A stretch of 64,000 nt of DNA from positions 8,556,001-8,620,000 of the forward strand of contig OX621250.1 of assembly GCA_951640165.1 (NCBI GenBank), in the 5' to 3' direction. Source of the stretch: Pseudoips prasinana (lineage: Eukaryota; Arthropoda; Insecta; Lepidoptera; Nolidae). The number at the start of each line of letters is the position of its first letter. Positions within the stretch are counted from its first letter, which is position 1. This document shows positions 42,852-54,290 of the stretch, piece after piece. The notes under the pieces are model-generated. The model was not told the origin of the DNA. It saw only the letters and a list, made by a program, of their open reading frames with translations, and searched no databases. A program made the position numbers and the translations under genes.

Positions 42852-43076
42852 TAGTGTCAGAGTTGTTCAAGTCACCCAGTAGGCCTGTGACATGATGGCT
42901 TATTGAGTGTTTTGTAATGACTAAAATGGGGACCAATAGCTTAACGTGGCGTCCGAAGCGCGTAGACGCTCAGAAACAAAACTGCTTTGGCGGTCACCCA
43001 TCACTGGACCGACTGCGAGCCTAGTTGCTTAACCTTAGCAATCACTTACAGACCGTTGAGTGCATCTAGCTATTCA
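42852..43076 (-). mobile_element. 5S-SINE copy 3
   Basis: Read minus: GGTTAAGCAACTAGGCTCGC, GTCGGTCCAGTGATGGGTGA and CCGCCAAAGCAG, then the body to CTTGAACAACTCTGACAC. Confidence 0.85.
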
Positions 43077-43234
43077 TTAGTTGTTCGAAATAATTATTAA
43101 GTACTATTATTATTCTCTTTTACATGAAATCTATGAATTATCCGCCCATCTCGCTCATATGATGCGATTATTATTTAGCTCGCAAGTAATACTTTATTTT
43201 CTTGTTTATGTAATAATAATATTGTTTACTTATA

Positions 43235-43715
43235 ATGGATTTCCTCGGAGAATTCGAAATAACTCAGGATGATTTATCACAAATAGAAGAATTAGAAATT
43301 GATTTGTTAAATAATAGTTTCCATATAAGCTCCGATGAAGACGACATAAATATCCACCCGATTCCACGCAAACGTCTTCGTATAATGGTGATCGAAAGTG
43401 AAGAAAGTGAGTCAGAAGAGCGTCCATATCCAGATACCTCGGGACAAACAACACAGTTTATACGTACATGGACACCGCTTACAGGTAACCAACGTCAAAT
43501 AATACCTTTCACAGAAAATCCTGGCTTGCCTACCTACCTTCGTTTAGCAATGACTAACAAAGCACCTGCTGATTTTTACTGCTTTTTGGTTCCTGATGAA
43601 GTTTTTCAGAAGATAGTTGACGATACGAATCAGTTCGCTATTAACAGAATTGCCACGCGCCAAGCTTCAAGGGCAGCACGAATTCGTAACTGGTCAGATG
43701 CTCCCATCGGTCCGT
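43235..43715 (+). pseudogene. piggyBac-like transposase, N-terminal fragment
   Basis: Opens at ATG 43235. An acidic N-terminus (ISSDEDDINIHPIPRKRLRI, then ESEESESEERPYPD) is followed by FIRTWTPLTGNQRQIIPFTE, NPGLPTY, and FYCFLVPDEVFQKIVDDTNQ with FAINRIATRQA. This is the N-terminal pattern of PGBD/piggyBac proteins ahead of the DDD catalytic core. The frame is lost at about 43704 where a 5S-SINE starts; the catalytic domain is absent. I do not see TTAA-flanked ends. About 155 codons remain. Confidence 0.65.
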
Positions 43716-43950
43716 AAGTCCGTAAGTAAGTGATTAGCGAGGTTAAGCAACTAGGCTCGCGGTCAGTCCAATGATGGGTGACCGCCAAAGTAGTTTGATT
43801 TGAGAGGACCTCCGTGCTTCGGAGGCCAAGTTAAGCTGTCGGTCCCAGTGGTAGTCATTAGGCAACAGTCGTATGCCATGTCTGAGGCCTAATGGGTGAC
43901 TTGAACAACTCTGACACTAAGGTTACCACTGCCCATACGATAAGTAATTA
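43704..43950 (+). mobile_element. 5S-SINE copy 4
   Basis: GGTCCGTAAGTCCGTAAGTA (short duplication), GGTTAAGCAACTAGGCTCGC, GGTCAGTCCAATGATGGGTG, body and CACTGCCCATACGATAAG end. Confidence 0.85.
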
Positions 43951-43974
43951 AGATCCGCCCATCCGCTACCAAAA

Positions 43975-44265
43975 TATGAATAAAATAAAATAAAAAAGGT
44001 TTTTATTCACGTAGACTTTAAAAAAGCGCTTGTAAATAGTCAGAACATGTTTGTAGTAATATAGTTGTATACATTATCTTTTCTAGTAACATAGATATTT
44101 ACGTACACATTGTCTGAAAACATTTATAAAATTTATTTTATTATAGCAATGATATTTAGCTAGGTCCTATCAAGCTATTGTCAAGAGATTATGTTTAATT
44201 ATCTAGTTTAAGTCTAATGTTTTTACTACATATTGTCAATGGTTCTGTCTATATTAAAGGTATTA
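43975..44265 (+). repeat. Rep-D copy 5
   Basis: Left arm of an inverted pair with copy 6; ends near GTTCTGTCTATATTAAAGGT. Confidence 0.8.
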
Positions 44266-44430
44266 TTATTATGACGGACCTTGTGTTAACAACGACGGAC
44301 GCGCTTTAATGCTACCACCGGATCCAATGCGCCCCAACTGAGAAGACCCAGCGAAACAAACTCAGTGGGTTCATCTACTACCGGTTTCAACACGAGCCAG
44401 TTGAGACGGTCCGGCGAAATAATAATAACT
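44266..44430. other. Spacer between inverted Rep-D copies
   Basis: Starts ATTATTATTATGACGGACCT, the same sequence that is amplified as a 29-bp minisatellite next to Rep-D copy 7 at 60557. Confidence 0.6.
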
Positions 44431-44725
44431 TAATTTACTTTAATAAAACCTTGATATAGACAGAAGCATTGACGATATGTAGTAAAAATATTAGACTTAA
44501 ACTAGATAATTAAACATAATCTCTTGACAATAACTTGATACGAGCTAGCTAAATATCAATGCTATAATAAAATAAATTTTATAAATGTTTTCATACGATG
44601 TGTACCTAAACATCTATGTTACTAAAAATAATAATCTATACAACTATATTACTACAAACATGTTCTGACTATTTACAAGTGCTTTTTTAAAGTCTACGTG
44701 AATAAAAACCTTTTTTATTTATCTT
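44431..44725 (-). repeat. Rep-D copy 6
   Basis: Right arm of the inverted pair; ends CTACGTGAATAAAAACCTTT. Confidence 0.8.
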
Positions 44726-44924
44726 TATTTATTTATTTACGAAACATACTCAAGCGGGCATGAACACGGGATATGATGGCTAATATGAATAGTTTAAGAT
44801 TATTCAGCCATATACCTACTGAAATAACAAGTAAGTACCAATAATTTACTCGAGATTACATAACTTACAAATTATGTTGCATAGACAGACCACGAGACTC
44901 CGTTTTTCGTTTATCGAGAGCGAG

Positions 44925-45140
44925 TGGGTCACCTGATGGTAAGTGACCACCGCCGCCCACGGACACTCGCAACACCAGAGGAGTCGCGGGTGCGTTGCAG
45001 GCCTGAGTCAACAAACAAGTGTTGCTGACCCTCCCCCCCAACCCGATGAGCTCTGGCGACCTTACTCACACTCAGAAACACAACATTAAATTATTAATGT
45101 TATTATTAAGGAATGTCTTCTGTAAGGCGGAAGTACTTCC
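44925..45140 (-). mobile_element. Rep-E copy, minus
   Basis: Complement of the 40905-41200 repeat: CACCTGATGGTAAGTGACCA at its 3' side, GGAATGTCTTCTGTAAGG at its 5' side. Confidence 0.7.
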
Positions 45141-45146
45141 TTTTCA

Positions 45147-45358
45147 CACACGGCCTTTCCCAAACTAAGCAGAGCTTGTACTATGGAAACCAGACTGACA
45201 TACTACATATACTAATTTTCTTTTGTAAAGATAATTATACCCAGACACAGGACAAACAGACATGTTCATGCACACAAATATCTGTCCTGGGTGGGAATCG
45301 AACCCACAACCTGCGGCGTGAAAGGCAAGTATTTTACCAAACACGCCAACAGGCCGTC
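45147..45358 (-). mobile_element. SINE-B copy 6
   Basis: CACACACGGCCTTTCCCAAA, then body and head complement CTGGGTGGGAATCGAACCCA at 45285-45304. It abuts Rep-E, as at 41201. Confidence 0.85.
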
Positions 45359-45371
45359 AAATATGAATACA

Positions 45372-45592
45372 ATCCTAGTAATTTGTAGTAGCCTAGTTGA
45401 TAGTGCTCCTGCCTACGAAGTGGTGGTCCTGGGTTCGAATCCCGGTAAGTGCAAATATTTGTGTGATGAGCATGAATATTTGTTTCTGAGTCATGGATGT
45501 TTTTTATGTATTTAAGTAGGTATTTATCTATCTATATAAGTATGGTACCCATAGTACATTGACTTTGTCCCTAGATATTATATTATTATTAT
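45372..45592 (+). mobile_element. SINE-A copy 5
   Basis: Box A TAGCCTAGTTGATAGTG, box B GGGTTCGAATCCCGGTAAG, body and ATT tail, with a small deletion ahead of the tail. Confidence 0.85.
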
Positions 45593-45638
45593 AATTTGAA
45601 ATAACTACAATGCGGACACACATTGTTAATATGTCGTA

Positions 45639-45991
45639 CAGACGCCAGCACGTCCAGCTACCCCAATCTGTCAAATTTCTTTTATAGATTTTCAACTTTG
45701 TCACATAAGTATAAGGTTCACTTTTTTTTAAAGACAACGCCCGCCTTAGGCAATCCAATCCCTATGTCGCGGCGTACTTTACAAACATATAATAGACGGA
45801 CACAATTTACATCCAGATAGTTGTCAGGCGCGGGACTCGAAACCGCGACACGAAGCGGCGAGGCGTCTTTGCCGCTGCGCCACACGTGCAGGCAAAACGA
45901 GAAGTACGGGCGTTGTCTCTTTAAAAATAAAAAAAATAGCTTTCAATTGGGAAACTTGACAGACTGGGGTAGCTTGATGTGCTGGGGTCTG
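45639..45991. mobile_element. MITE-CAG, 135-bp type, copy 3, split by an insertion
   Basis: Ends CAGACGCCAGCACGTCCAG and its complement with TA flanks (45637-45638, 45992-45993). The internal match to other copies breaks near 45724 and resumes near 45941. Confidence 0.8.
45725..45940 (-). mobile_element. tRNA-like element bounded by inverted repeats
   Basis: The outer parts TTTAAAGACAACGCCCG (about 45728) and CGGGCGTTGTCTCTTTAAA (to about 45926) are inverted. Between them, on the minus strand, is a tRNA-like promoter: GTGTGGCGCAGCGGC (box A) and CGCGGTTTCGAGTCCCGCGC (box B) at normal spacing (about 45892-45828). Confidence 0.65.
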
Positions 45992-45999
45992 TACGAGGG

Positions 46000-46255
46000 A
46001 AGCCTTCTTAAAAAAACATTCGGTCATACGCTTACAGAGGAAGAAAATAATACAATACACATAAATATATTTATTTATTTATGAAATATAAGTATATGCG
46101 TGTATATAATATAGTATGTAGGTTAATAAATAATATATATGTAATTTATCTTAAATGACGTAGAAAACTCTCTGCTTTTTGTAATGATACTAGTGCGTAT
46201 CATTTCTATACTCATGTACACTGACAACTACCGTATCTCGGTTACTCTATACTCC
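46000..46255. other. No gene seen
   Basis: AT-rich spacer. Confidence 0.4.
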
Positions 46256-46395
46256 AATCCCTGCCTAGGTTGCCTGGAAGAGATCACATTTAGTGATAAG
46301 GCCGCCAATTGTACCATTTTTTAATGTATGCTATTGTATTCTTGTACCATGTTGTGGTGTACAACAAAGAGTTATCTTATCTTATCTTACAATTT
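46256..46395 (+). mobile_element. LINE 3' end fragment
   Basis: GTTGCCTGGAAGAGATCACA, GTGATAAGGCCGCC, GGTGTACAACAAAGAG, then a TATCTTATCTTATC tail. The same style of end recurs at 53940-54075 and, on the minus strand, at 31590. Confidence 0.7.
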
Positions 46396-46611
46396 AATAT
46401 TATACCATTGCAATCACAGTCTGTCTTTTACTTAGTTTATCTGTGACCGGAGACAAAACTTCAAGGGAACTCATTTATTAAGGCATTCCCGTATGAGTTT
46501 ATAACTATGTGAGATTGCTTTAGATCCCTCCGAGTTTACTTCAAGCTATTCACGCCCGGATATTAGGTAATATTAATATTGTGTATTTGTAGATGTTTGA
46601 TGTCATGCAAA

Positions 46612-46968
46612 TGTTACGTAAACAGATTTTTATATTACTTCATCTGCCTAGTTTCTTCCTTCTAATGATAATATTCGTGCGACTGCCACCTGACTTCAAA
46701 ATCCTTTAGCAGGGATCTGTAAATAGAAAATTAGACCAGGTGTGACATTTTAATGGATTTTTATTACCTGCAATAATTGTCATATATGTATGTTACGTTA
46801 ACAGATTTTTATATTACTTCATCTGCCTAGTTTCTTTCTTCTAATGATACTATTCGTGCGACTGCCATCTGACTACAAAATCCTTAAGCAGGGCTCTGTA
46901 AATAGAAAATTAGATTAGGTGTGACATTCTAATTGATTTTTGATTACCTGCAACAATTCTCATAACAA
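46612..46968 (+). repeat. Tandem duplication of 179 bp
   Basis: 46612-46790 and 46791-46968 align end to end, both starting TGTTACGT and containing GATTTTTATATTACTTCATC. No ORF. Confidence 0.9.
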
Positions 46969-47914
46969 GTGAGACTGATGGCATAAAGCACTGTCAAATC
47001 AGAATTATTAAGTCACGTAGACCTACCCACCAACATTTTGGCCCCCATCATCAAGATATTCTAAGAAAATACTATGATTCCCAAGAAGAATAAAAACAAA
47101 CAAAGATAGGAGAGAGATTAGAAGAAAACAATTAAATGGAAAGTATTATAAAAGTTCAAAATACCTACATAATTAATATGTACTTAGTGTTAATTCCGCT
47201 AATAGTCAGTTTAATCAAGCCGGAATGCAATATGCACCGCCCTCCCGGGCGCGTAAATTATGCTGCACATGCAAGAAGGACAATATTAAAATGCAAATTA
47301 CATGCGCTGGTACGATACCCAACACGTGTTGCAGTTCTCCACGGACCATTCGGAAGGGATGCTAATTCGTCGAGTGCTTGAATGCGACTGATTCGCATTC
47401 GAGCGCTGGACGAGTCAGCATCCATTTTTATATCGACTTTTTTGCACGTGAAGATTTTTTGCAGGCGGGAAGGCGGTGGATATTGCATGCCGGCTGGATA
47501 AATAACAAAAGTTCAAATAACGCCCATAATCACAAATATTTTATAATTCACGTATTTGTAATGTAAGGTGTATAATGTATATTGAATTTTGGGTTTACAC
47601 AGATAATCGTTTCAGATCCAAGGTTTAAACACTGTCGGTGGTCTAAATTATTCTCAATATTAAATTTGTAATGAATGTCTATCCTTTAAATTAAATAGTT
47701 TTTCAATTTTGTGCGTAAATCGTTAACATATTTCATTTAAAACGATAGGTATTGAACGTTCAACTCAACTTACGCACTTCAAAGCACGATAAAACCTTTA
47801 GAACTTGTACAATATTTTCAGCCCAATTTTCGCCCGCTGGAAAAGTTTTGGTTCAATAACATTGTTCCGAGCCGTTTCCAATTTTATCGTTTAGGCGTGA
47901 TCATCGGCTCTGTA
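46969..47914. other. No supported gene; GC-richer patch
   Basis: 47220-47500 is richer in CpG than its surroundings and holds overlapping short frames on both strands without a recognisable domain. It could be a regulatory or repeat-derived patch. Confidence 0.35.
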
Positions 47915-49495
47915 TGAGCCGATTCAGGAGTTTTTATTCATGGGTACTTTGGCGTATTTTGATTAGTTTTAGAACTCCGTACGTAAGTATGACCAAACAA
48001 AAGCTAATGCTTAGCCAGTTGCTCAGTCACTTTAATATACATAATTTACTTCATCGGAAACAGTTTGGATTCACGGAGGGTTGTTCAACTATAGATGCAG
48101 GAGTCAATCTTTTAAAAAGTATACTCGCAGGATGCATTAGGTATCTTTTGCGATTTGTCCAAAGCATTTGATTGTGTTCATCATGACACTCTTGTCAGGA
48201 AACTACACCACTACGGTATCAGGAACAAGGCTCTCGTACTTTTGACTTCTTACTTGGGCAATAGAATTCAGAAGGTCGATATAAATGGTAAAAAATCTGC
48301 GGGATCCCCAGTGGTAATGTGCGTTCCACAGGGATCGATTCTCGGCCCATTCTTATTTTTAATCTATATTAATGACTTACCGTACTATGTAAGGGATAAA
48401 CATGAGATTGTTTTGTTTGCGGATGATACTTCATTGATGTTTAAAATAAATCGACAATTACGCAATTTTGACGAAGTAAATGACGGAATCTCTAAAGTTG
48501 TTCATTGGTTTAATGCTAATAATCTTTTGCTAAATGACAAGAAAACTAAAGTCATCAAATTCTCTACACCTAATGTGAAACAGGTGGCTACCAATGTACA
48601 GCTTAATGGAGCTGGATTGACCCCTGTTGAGTCAACTGTGTTCTCGGGTATCACAATTGATTCAAAACTACAATGAGGCCCACAAATAGAAAAACTATCA
48701 GGCAAATTAAGTTCTGCTGCATATGCTGTTAAAACTATAAGACGGCTTACTGATGTGGATACAGCTAGAATGGTTTATTTCAGTTATTTTCATAGTGTAA
48801 TGTCCTATGGAATTCTTCTCTGGGGTAGCGCTGCGGACATTAACACCATATTTGTATTGCAAAAAAGAGCTGTAAGAGCGATATATAAACTTGGTCCGCG
48901 AGAATCTTTGGGAGAGAAGTTTAAAGAGATTAACATTCTGACTGTAGCATGTCAGTATATATATGACAATCTAATTTATATGCATAAATATAAAGACTCC
49001 TTCTGTAAAAGGAGTGATACTCATAATATTAATACTAGATATAAGCATAACTTTGTGTTACATACCACCCGTCTCCACAAAGTAAGTAACTCTTTTATGG
49101 GGCAATGTATAAGATTCTATAACAAACTTCCCAATGATATCCGAGAAATGTCTATGAATAAGTTTAAAAGAATTATAAAAGCCAAATTGTGTAGCAGGGC
49201 TTTCTATAAAACTTCTGATTATTTAAGTGACAGAACAACTTGGGATTGAGTCGCTCTAAATTAACACATTTAAATACAATGTTATTTTATGTAAGAAATA
49301 AATATTTTAAAAAAAGATTCCTACTGAGTTTTCTGGCAGTGTTTCTCAGTAGCCACGTGCCACGTCATGCACTGCACGGTAGGGTAAAAAATTTGACGAT
49401 TCCACACAAATGTAATGTTTTAACGGAATAAATGACTTTTTTATTTCATGTCATTTCATTTCATTTTCATTTCATTCATTTCATTTAAAAACCCT
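47915..49495 (+). mobile_element. Jockey/CR1-type LINE, 5'-truncated, with 3' UTR
   Basis: Contains the RT from about 47980 to a stop at 49247-49249, then the UTR shared with 19505-19850 (TTTTCTGGCAGTGTTTCTCA, CACTGCACGGTAGGG) and a TTTCA-repeat tail to about 49490. Confidence 0.85.
47983..49249 (+). pseudogene. LINE reverse transcriptase, one frameshift and one nonsense codon
   Basis: Order of motifs: KQFGFTEGCSTIDAGVNLL; then, one frame over, FCDLSKAFDCVHHDTL (catalytic Asp); VPQGSILGPFLFLIYINDLP; IVLFADDTSLMF (FADD box intact); FNANNLLLNDKKTKVI. The C-terminus has MVYFSYFHSVMSYGILLWGS and FYNKLPNDIREMS. The shift is near 48130. The codon at 48674-48676 is TGA where the family has Trp (LQWGP). 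Endonuclease and ORF1 are missing through 5' truncation. The catalytic boxes survive, so decay is moderate. Confidence 0.85.
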
Positions 49496-50196
49496 CTTTT
49501 TGTCCGCCCGTCTAACCCAGCCAATTTGCTTGGAATTAAACTCAAAGAGGTTTGGTCAAATTTGGTAACGAATTTATGTGACCCAAAGAAGGGCGTGGAT
49601 CACTTTTGGAAGAAAATTAAGAAAGGGTAACGGTGATCCCACACCACCACCCCATCTCATCCCGTGGAGGGTTTAGAAATCGGCGCGAAGTAAAACCTAC
49701 CAAAGAATTCTCTCCTCTCAGAGAACTACGAGTATGACGTAAATACTGCTTTTGCCAACCGTCTACCAATCGTCGCGATTATAGTATATTCCTGAAAGTA
49801 ATTTTTGACCAGCAGTGCAGTCATTTGGCTGACTACATGTAATTTATTTACTAATTTAACTTCAATAATTTCATGATTATAGATTATCCTTCACCAATAA
49901 TTCCAAAAACAATTGAACCTTACTTAAATAAAAAAGTACTTAATCAGTTTTTACTAATTGATTATAGGAAAATCCAATAACAAGTATAATATGGTCTTAA
50001 AATAAATCTTCTAGCGTTGTGCATTGATAGATAAAATTTATCATGCGGAACCCTCTCCGCGCTAGTTCAATTCGCTCGTTCGCTTGTTACTTACAGGACG
50101 TAACTTTATTTTTCGATATAATATTAGGTTCTATGAATGCTGAGCTGTCAGATTACCACAGATAATAAACAAATACGCACAGGCGCTTTGTTCAAA
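49496..50196. other. No gene seen
   Basis: No ORF or repeat I can name; moderately GC-rich near 49600-49740. Confidence 0.45.
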
Positions 50197-50324
50197 GCAC
50201 AAAGTTCACCAAGGGGTCCTGTGGAGTCAAACTTCAAAAGTCTCTTGTCAAGTTCGGGAATACTTGAACTTGACTAGAGACTTTTGGAGTTTGACTCCAC
50301 AGGACTCCTTTGTGAACTTTGTGC
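50197..50324. repeat. 59-bp near-perfect inverted repeat (hairpin)
   Basis: Arms 50197-50255 and 50266-50324 pair at 55 of 59 positions around a 10-base loop. Starts GCACAAAGTTCAC. No terminal features of a known MITE. Confidence 0.9.
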
Positions 50325-50384
50325 ATCAAGGCTTGAAACCTTGGAATTAAACAGTTTAAAAAAAAGCGTCATTGGTTAAGCCGT

Positions 50385-50590
50385 TGCGTGCTCAATTAAT
50401 AAAGTCATGGATCTGATTTGAGGTCCGGCCAAATTGGGAATATCTCAAAAATTACGAGCCTTAATAGCACGTAAAGCAATCAGTCCTACACCTGCCTGCT
50501 CTTATTCCTTTGGATTATAAGTATGGGGAAATTAAGAGTGCACACACACTTGTGCACTATAATATATTCCGTACAACTATGACTAAAATT
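50385..50590 (+). mobile_element. SINE-C, diverged copy
   Basis: Keeps TTGGTTAAGCCGTTGCGTGC at the head and CACTTGTGCACTATAATATA at the distal end; the middle is heavily diverged. Confidence 0.55.
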
Positions 50591-52044
50591 TTACCAGATC
50601 CTTATGGTTAATTATTATATTATGGTGTCATCTTGCTGCACGTCTGTGCTTGAATCTGTTAATTAAGACCCAGATGCGCAGTATACTCGTACCCGTATTT
50701 GGATATTTTAAATTTATCTCCGCACATTAGGTATATGGAATCCTTGTATAGTGTTCTTCCCAAAAATGTGCTTTAGTCATCTTGAGATATTAAAATTTCA
50801 AAATATCTAGAATATACTCTTTAATATATTCTCAACAAATTTCACAAATAAAATTTCTGATTCTGAATCAAAATTTTATAACCTTTATATTTTGGTCTTT
50901 AATAAAAAGAATTCACCTAAAACTAGTCTTGGTATTTTGGGATTTGTAATGTTAAAAAATTACCTATAAGACTGGATCTTAATACATAAGGCTCTTAAGA
51001 TGACTCCTATTTACTAAAGATCATATTCTATGGGCGTATTAGAATCACCTATATTCTCTATCTACTATAATCCTAACCTAAACGAAAACCTTACTTGTTT
51101 ACTTATTCAAACTAAGTACTAAATATTTTCACCAGTGATTTTCTCGCAATATATGTAGGTATTACATACCTTTCAATTATATTATTCTTACGCCACAAGA
51201 TACAATTATACTGCCATTGGAAATTGGAGATATATTTCCAATTTCTAATTTATATTAGGTTCTATTGTCTCCAATTCTACAATACAATATTCGGATGAAA
51301 ATTGGTCTAAGTAAATTGATTGTGTGAAGCAGACTTTAGAAATGTAGTTATCTTATACAACATACCAATAAGTATTAGTTACTTTATAAGACATTTAACG
51401 ACTTTATCTTAGGCTTAAGAATCTCTTAAAGTCTTAGATGTATTGCTCAGGTAAGAAATTAATTGGATTTTATCTAAAAGAACCAATTTCTTTGTAAAGG
51501 CCACGGAGAAAGGGACTACTCTAATTAAACAAATTGGAGGATTTACTTTCTTGTTTTTTTTTTCGTCGCAAAAAATTAAGTATCCCATTATGATGGTATA
51601 AATGTAAAAGTTTATATATTTTACTCAGGCATTAATTGGCCAAACGAATTGAACACCAAAATAAATAATTTAATATGAATGTGCCGTTCGGCCCCTGTGA
51701 CAGGACGATAGTTGCCACGAATAAGGGGCGAACAGAACATTTTATCAGCAAGGGCGAAATCCAAGGAGCTTACGGTGTCGTCACCCGTAAGGCACAGCTT
51801 TTTTTAGATCTATGAGCGGATTATGATCGTTATAACCGTTGTCTTAGAGCAAACAAAATTATTCATTAATATCCTCCACCCGCACACCACTGACTCTAAG
51901 CACGGATAATTTCAATCTACTGCTGCCTGAGAACGATACTTTGATTTTGAGTGCTTAAAAAAATCAACTTGTTACTTAACAAATATAATATAATGCAGCC
52001 AATTACTGCGCTACTTCATGATATGGCATTGTTTTTATTAAAAC
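50591..52044. other. No gene seen
   Basis: The longest stretch in the window with neither ORF nor recognised repeat; AT-rich, low-complexity in places. Confidence 0.5.
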
Positions 52045-52240
52045 TAGGGCATTATTCACACACGGCCATCTGATACCACACTAAGCAGACCTTGTACTAC
52101 GGAAAACAAATAACTGATATACTACATATATACTACTTTTCTTTTGTTAATACATATTTATATAGTTAATAACACTCAGACTCAGAACTAACAGACATGT
52201 TCATGCACATAAATATCGACCCGTCAAACATTGAAAAGCT
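52045..52240 (-). mobile_element. SINE-B copy 7
   Basis: TTCACACACGGCCATCTGAT, CTAAGCAGACCTTGTACTAC and the body complement; the tRNA head side is lost near 52235. Confidence 0.75.
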
Positions 52241-52429
52241 GTAGGCCATATCCTCCACGCTGACCTAATGCTGGTTGACAGTTTCGCATGCCATGAAGAA
52301 CATTTTGAAGAATCTCAGTCATGTGGGTTTTCTTACGATGGTTTCTTGACCGACTTAGTTACGAGATAATTAATTATACTTCATTAGTTTTTTAATCCAC
52401 TTTTCATACTGCTACATTGCATCATATAA

Positions 52430-52583
52430 AAATAAGTCGGGTTTTTCTTCCTGACGCTATAACTCCAGAACGCACGAACCGATTTCCATAGTTTTGCATT
52501 CGTTGGAAAGGTCTCGGGCTCCGAGTTTATAGCAAAGAAAATTTATAAAATTTAACGCGGGTAACACCGCGGAGCACAGCTAG
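52430..52583 (+). mobile_element. Short Helitron, third subfamily
   Basis: Ends with hairpin CGCGGGTAACACCGCGGAGC and CTAG at 52580-52583 before T. The body has ACTCCAGAACGCACGAACCG, typical of lepidopteran short Helitrons. Confidence 0.7.
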
Positions 52584-53004
52584 TTGCATCATAAAAAGAT
52601 CCTAAGGCAAATAACAAAACCAAACCACTTTAATTTTAACCTAAACCTATTTATTCCATTCCACGGACAAGATTGATGAACTCTCTCCCCAGCAGTGACT
52701 TCGATCATATATTTACTCTGTTATATTGCATAATTATTTACTCCGTTTTTTCGGGACATTTCCTCCGTCAATAACCCAGCTTACCTTCAACCTTGGCCGT
52801 AAGATTCCACGGAAGAAAGAGAAAGCACGTGATCTTCCTCCAAGCTAGAACAGGATAGTTATGCTTTTGTGTGTTTTAGGGGAGTATTTCCTTGAATTTA
52901 TAGTCTTTGTACACTGATTTATTTGCTTGACTATTAAGGAATTAAGGCCAATGAATACCTGCGGTGTTACCATACTCTAGTAATCATTTAATTCTGAATT
53001 TAGT
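52584..53004. other. No gene seen
   Basis: AT-rich. Confidence 0.45.
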
Positions 53005-53170
53005 CTAGCCTCTTGGTCTAGTAGTTTTTACTGCTAAGCCAGTCGTCGTGGGTTTGGTTCTCACGCAGGACAAAAATTGTGCAATGAGAACGATTATTTG
53101 TTCTGTGTCTGGGTGTTATTTATATATAACAACTATATAATTAGAAATATATAAGTATGTTTATAGATGA
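53005..53170 (+). mobile_element. tRNA-like SINE, diverged
   Basis: Box A-like TGGTCTAGTAG and box B-like GGGTTTGGTTCTCACGC, then a SINE-B-like body (TGTGTCTGGGTGTTATTTAT). Confidence 0.6.
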
Positions 53171-53384
53171 GACCATCTAGTTGGACGCCTATAGAAAAGA
53201 CTAGCTAGACCTACTAGTGGCTGGAAGTTTCAAGATGATTATTAAAATAAATTGTAGTGCAATAACGTTCAAAATCAAGACAGGATCGCACATGGGGGGT
53301 TTGGTACTATCAAGTGGCAATGTTTTCTTTAGAACTTTATTTATTTTTATTATTATATAGCATTAATTGAAATACACACTCACT

Positions 53385-53500
53385 TAAAATTTCAGCCAGA
53401 TTGCGGTTCACGAGATATGCTGATAATCAGATAGATGGATCGACAACGGAGGCTTAGTTATAGGGTTCTGTTGAGACCATTTGGGTGCGGTGCCCTAAAC
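53385..53500 (+). repeat. Rep-G fragment
   Basis: GCGGTTCACGAGATA, then TTAGTTATAGGGTTC and GTGCGGTGCCCTAAA, matching the end of the short Rep-G at 13265-13330 in complement. Confidence 0.6.
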
Positions 53501-53939
53501 AGCATAAAACATTTCCAAGTCCTTAAACAGGCAGGCGGTGGGACGGAGGAAGGCCACAGAAGACCTCATTCGTAGCATTCCATGGGTTCACCGTGCGGAA
53601 AAGCAGGTCTATCGCGTGGTAGACGAAGGAACACTCTGTAGAGTCTGAGACTTGCGACTCAGATGTAGGTTTAAGGGGGTATCGACGCTCACCTTCTCTG
53701 CCTCTCAGTGTTCCTTCCTCCTCCTAGCCAAATTGGGTATGATCCTAAGAATGCCGCTTTGGATACTCGTTCTAATATGGAACTTACAGAAGTTCTTGAT
53801 AATCCTAGGTCTTTTAAAAGGTTATAGAGGGATTTTGCTGGTATATTTAATTTTTTTAGATTTATTATGTATATCCATAGGTACTGTAATGTATCTGTAC
53901 ACCGACCACTGCCCCTCTCAAAGACTTCATTCTCCGATC

Positions 53940-54075
53940 TTATTTTAGTTTTTTGGAAGAGATCACATTTTGTGATTAGAACGCCCATCTGTTTGTCGCC
54001 CATCGTGTATACTTTAAGGTTTTAAATGTTTTTTTTTTGTTATTCCTTTGGTGTACAATAAAGAGTTTATCTATC
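53940..54075 (+). mobile_element. LINE 3' end fragment
   Basis: TTGGAAGAGATCACATTTTG, GGTGTACAATAAAGAG and a TCTATC tail; same end type as 46256-46395. The preceding 53520-53940 probably belongs to the same element but shows no readable protein. Confidence 0.65.
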
Positions 54076-54290
54076 TGCCTAACTATCTTGCTCCTTTGAA
54101 ATTAAGCCCAAAAACAATGAAAATAATAAAACAAAGCCTAGTTAAAGGTAAAATAAACTTTTTTGTTTTCAAGTTTAAGGTAATTGGGGTTTCCTTGGAA
54201 CTTTAAGCATAGGTACGTAACCAACCCAAATTGGAAATCTTTATATATTTCTTTATTGATAATACAAGTATTTACCGTAAATAGATATTT

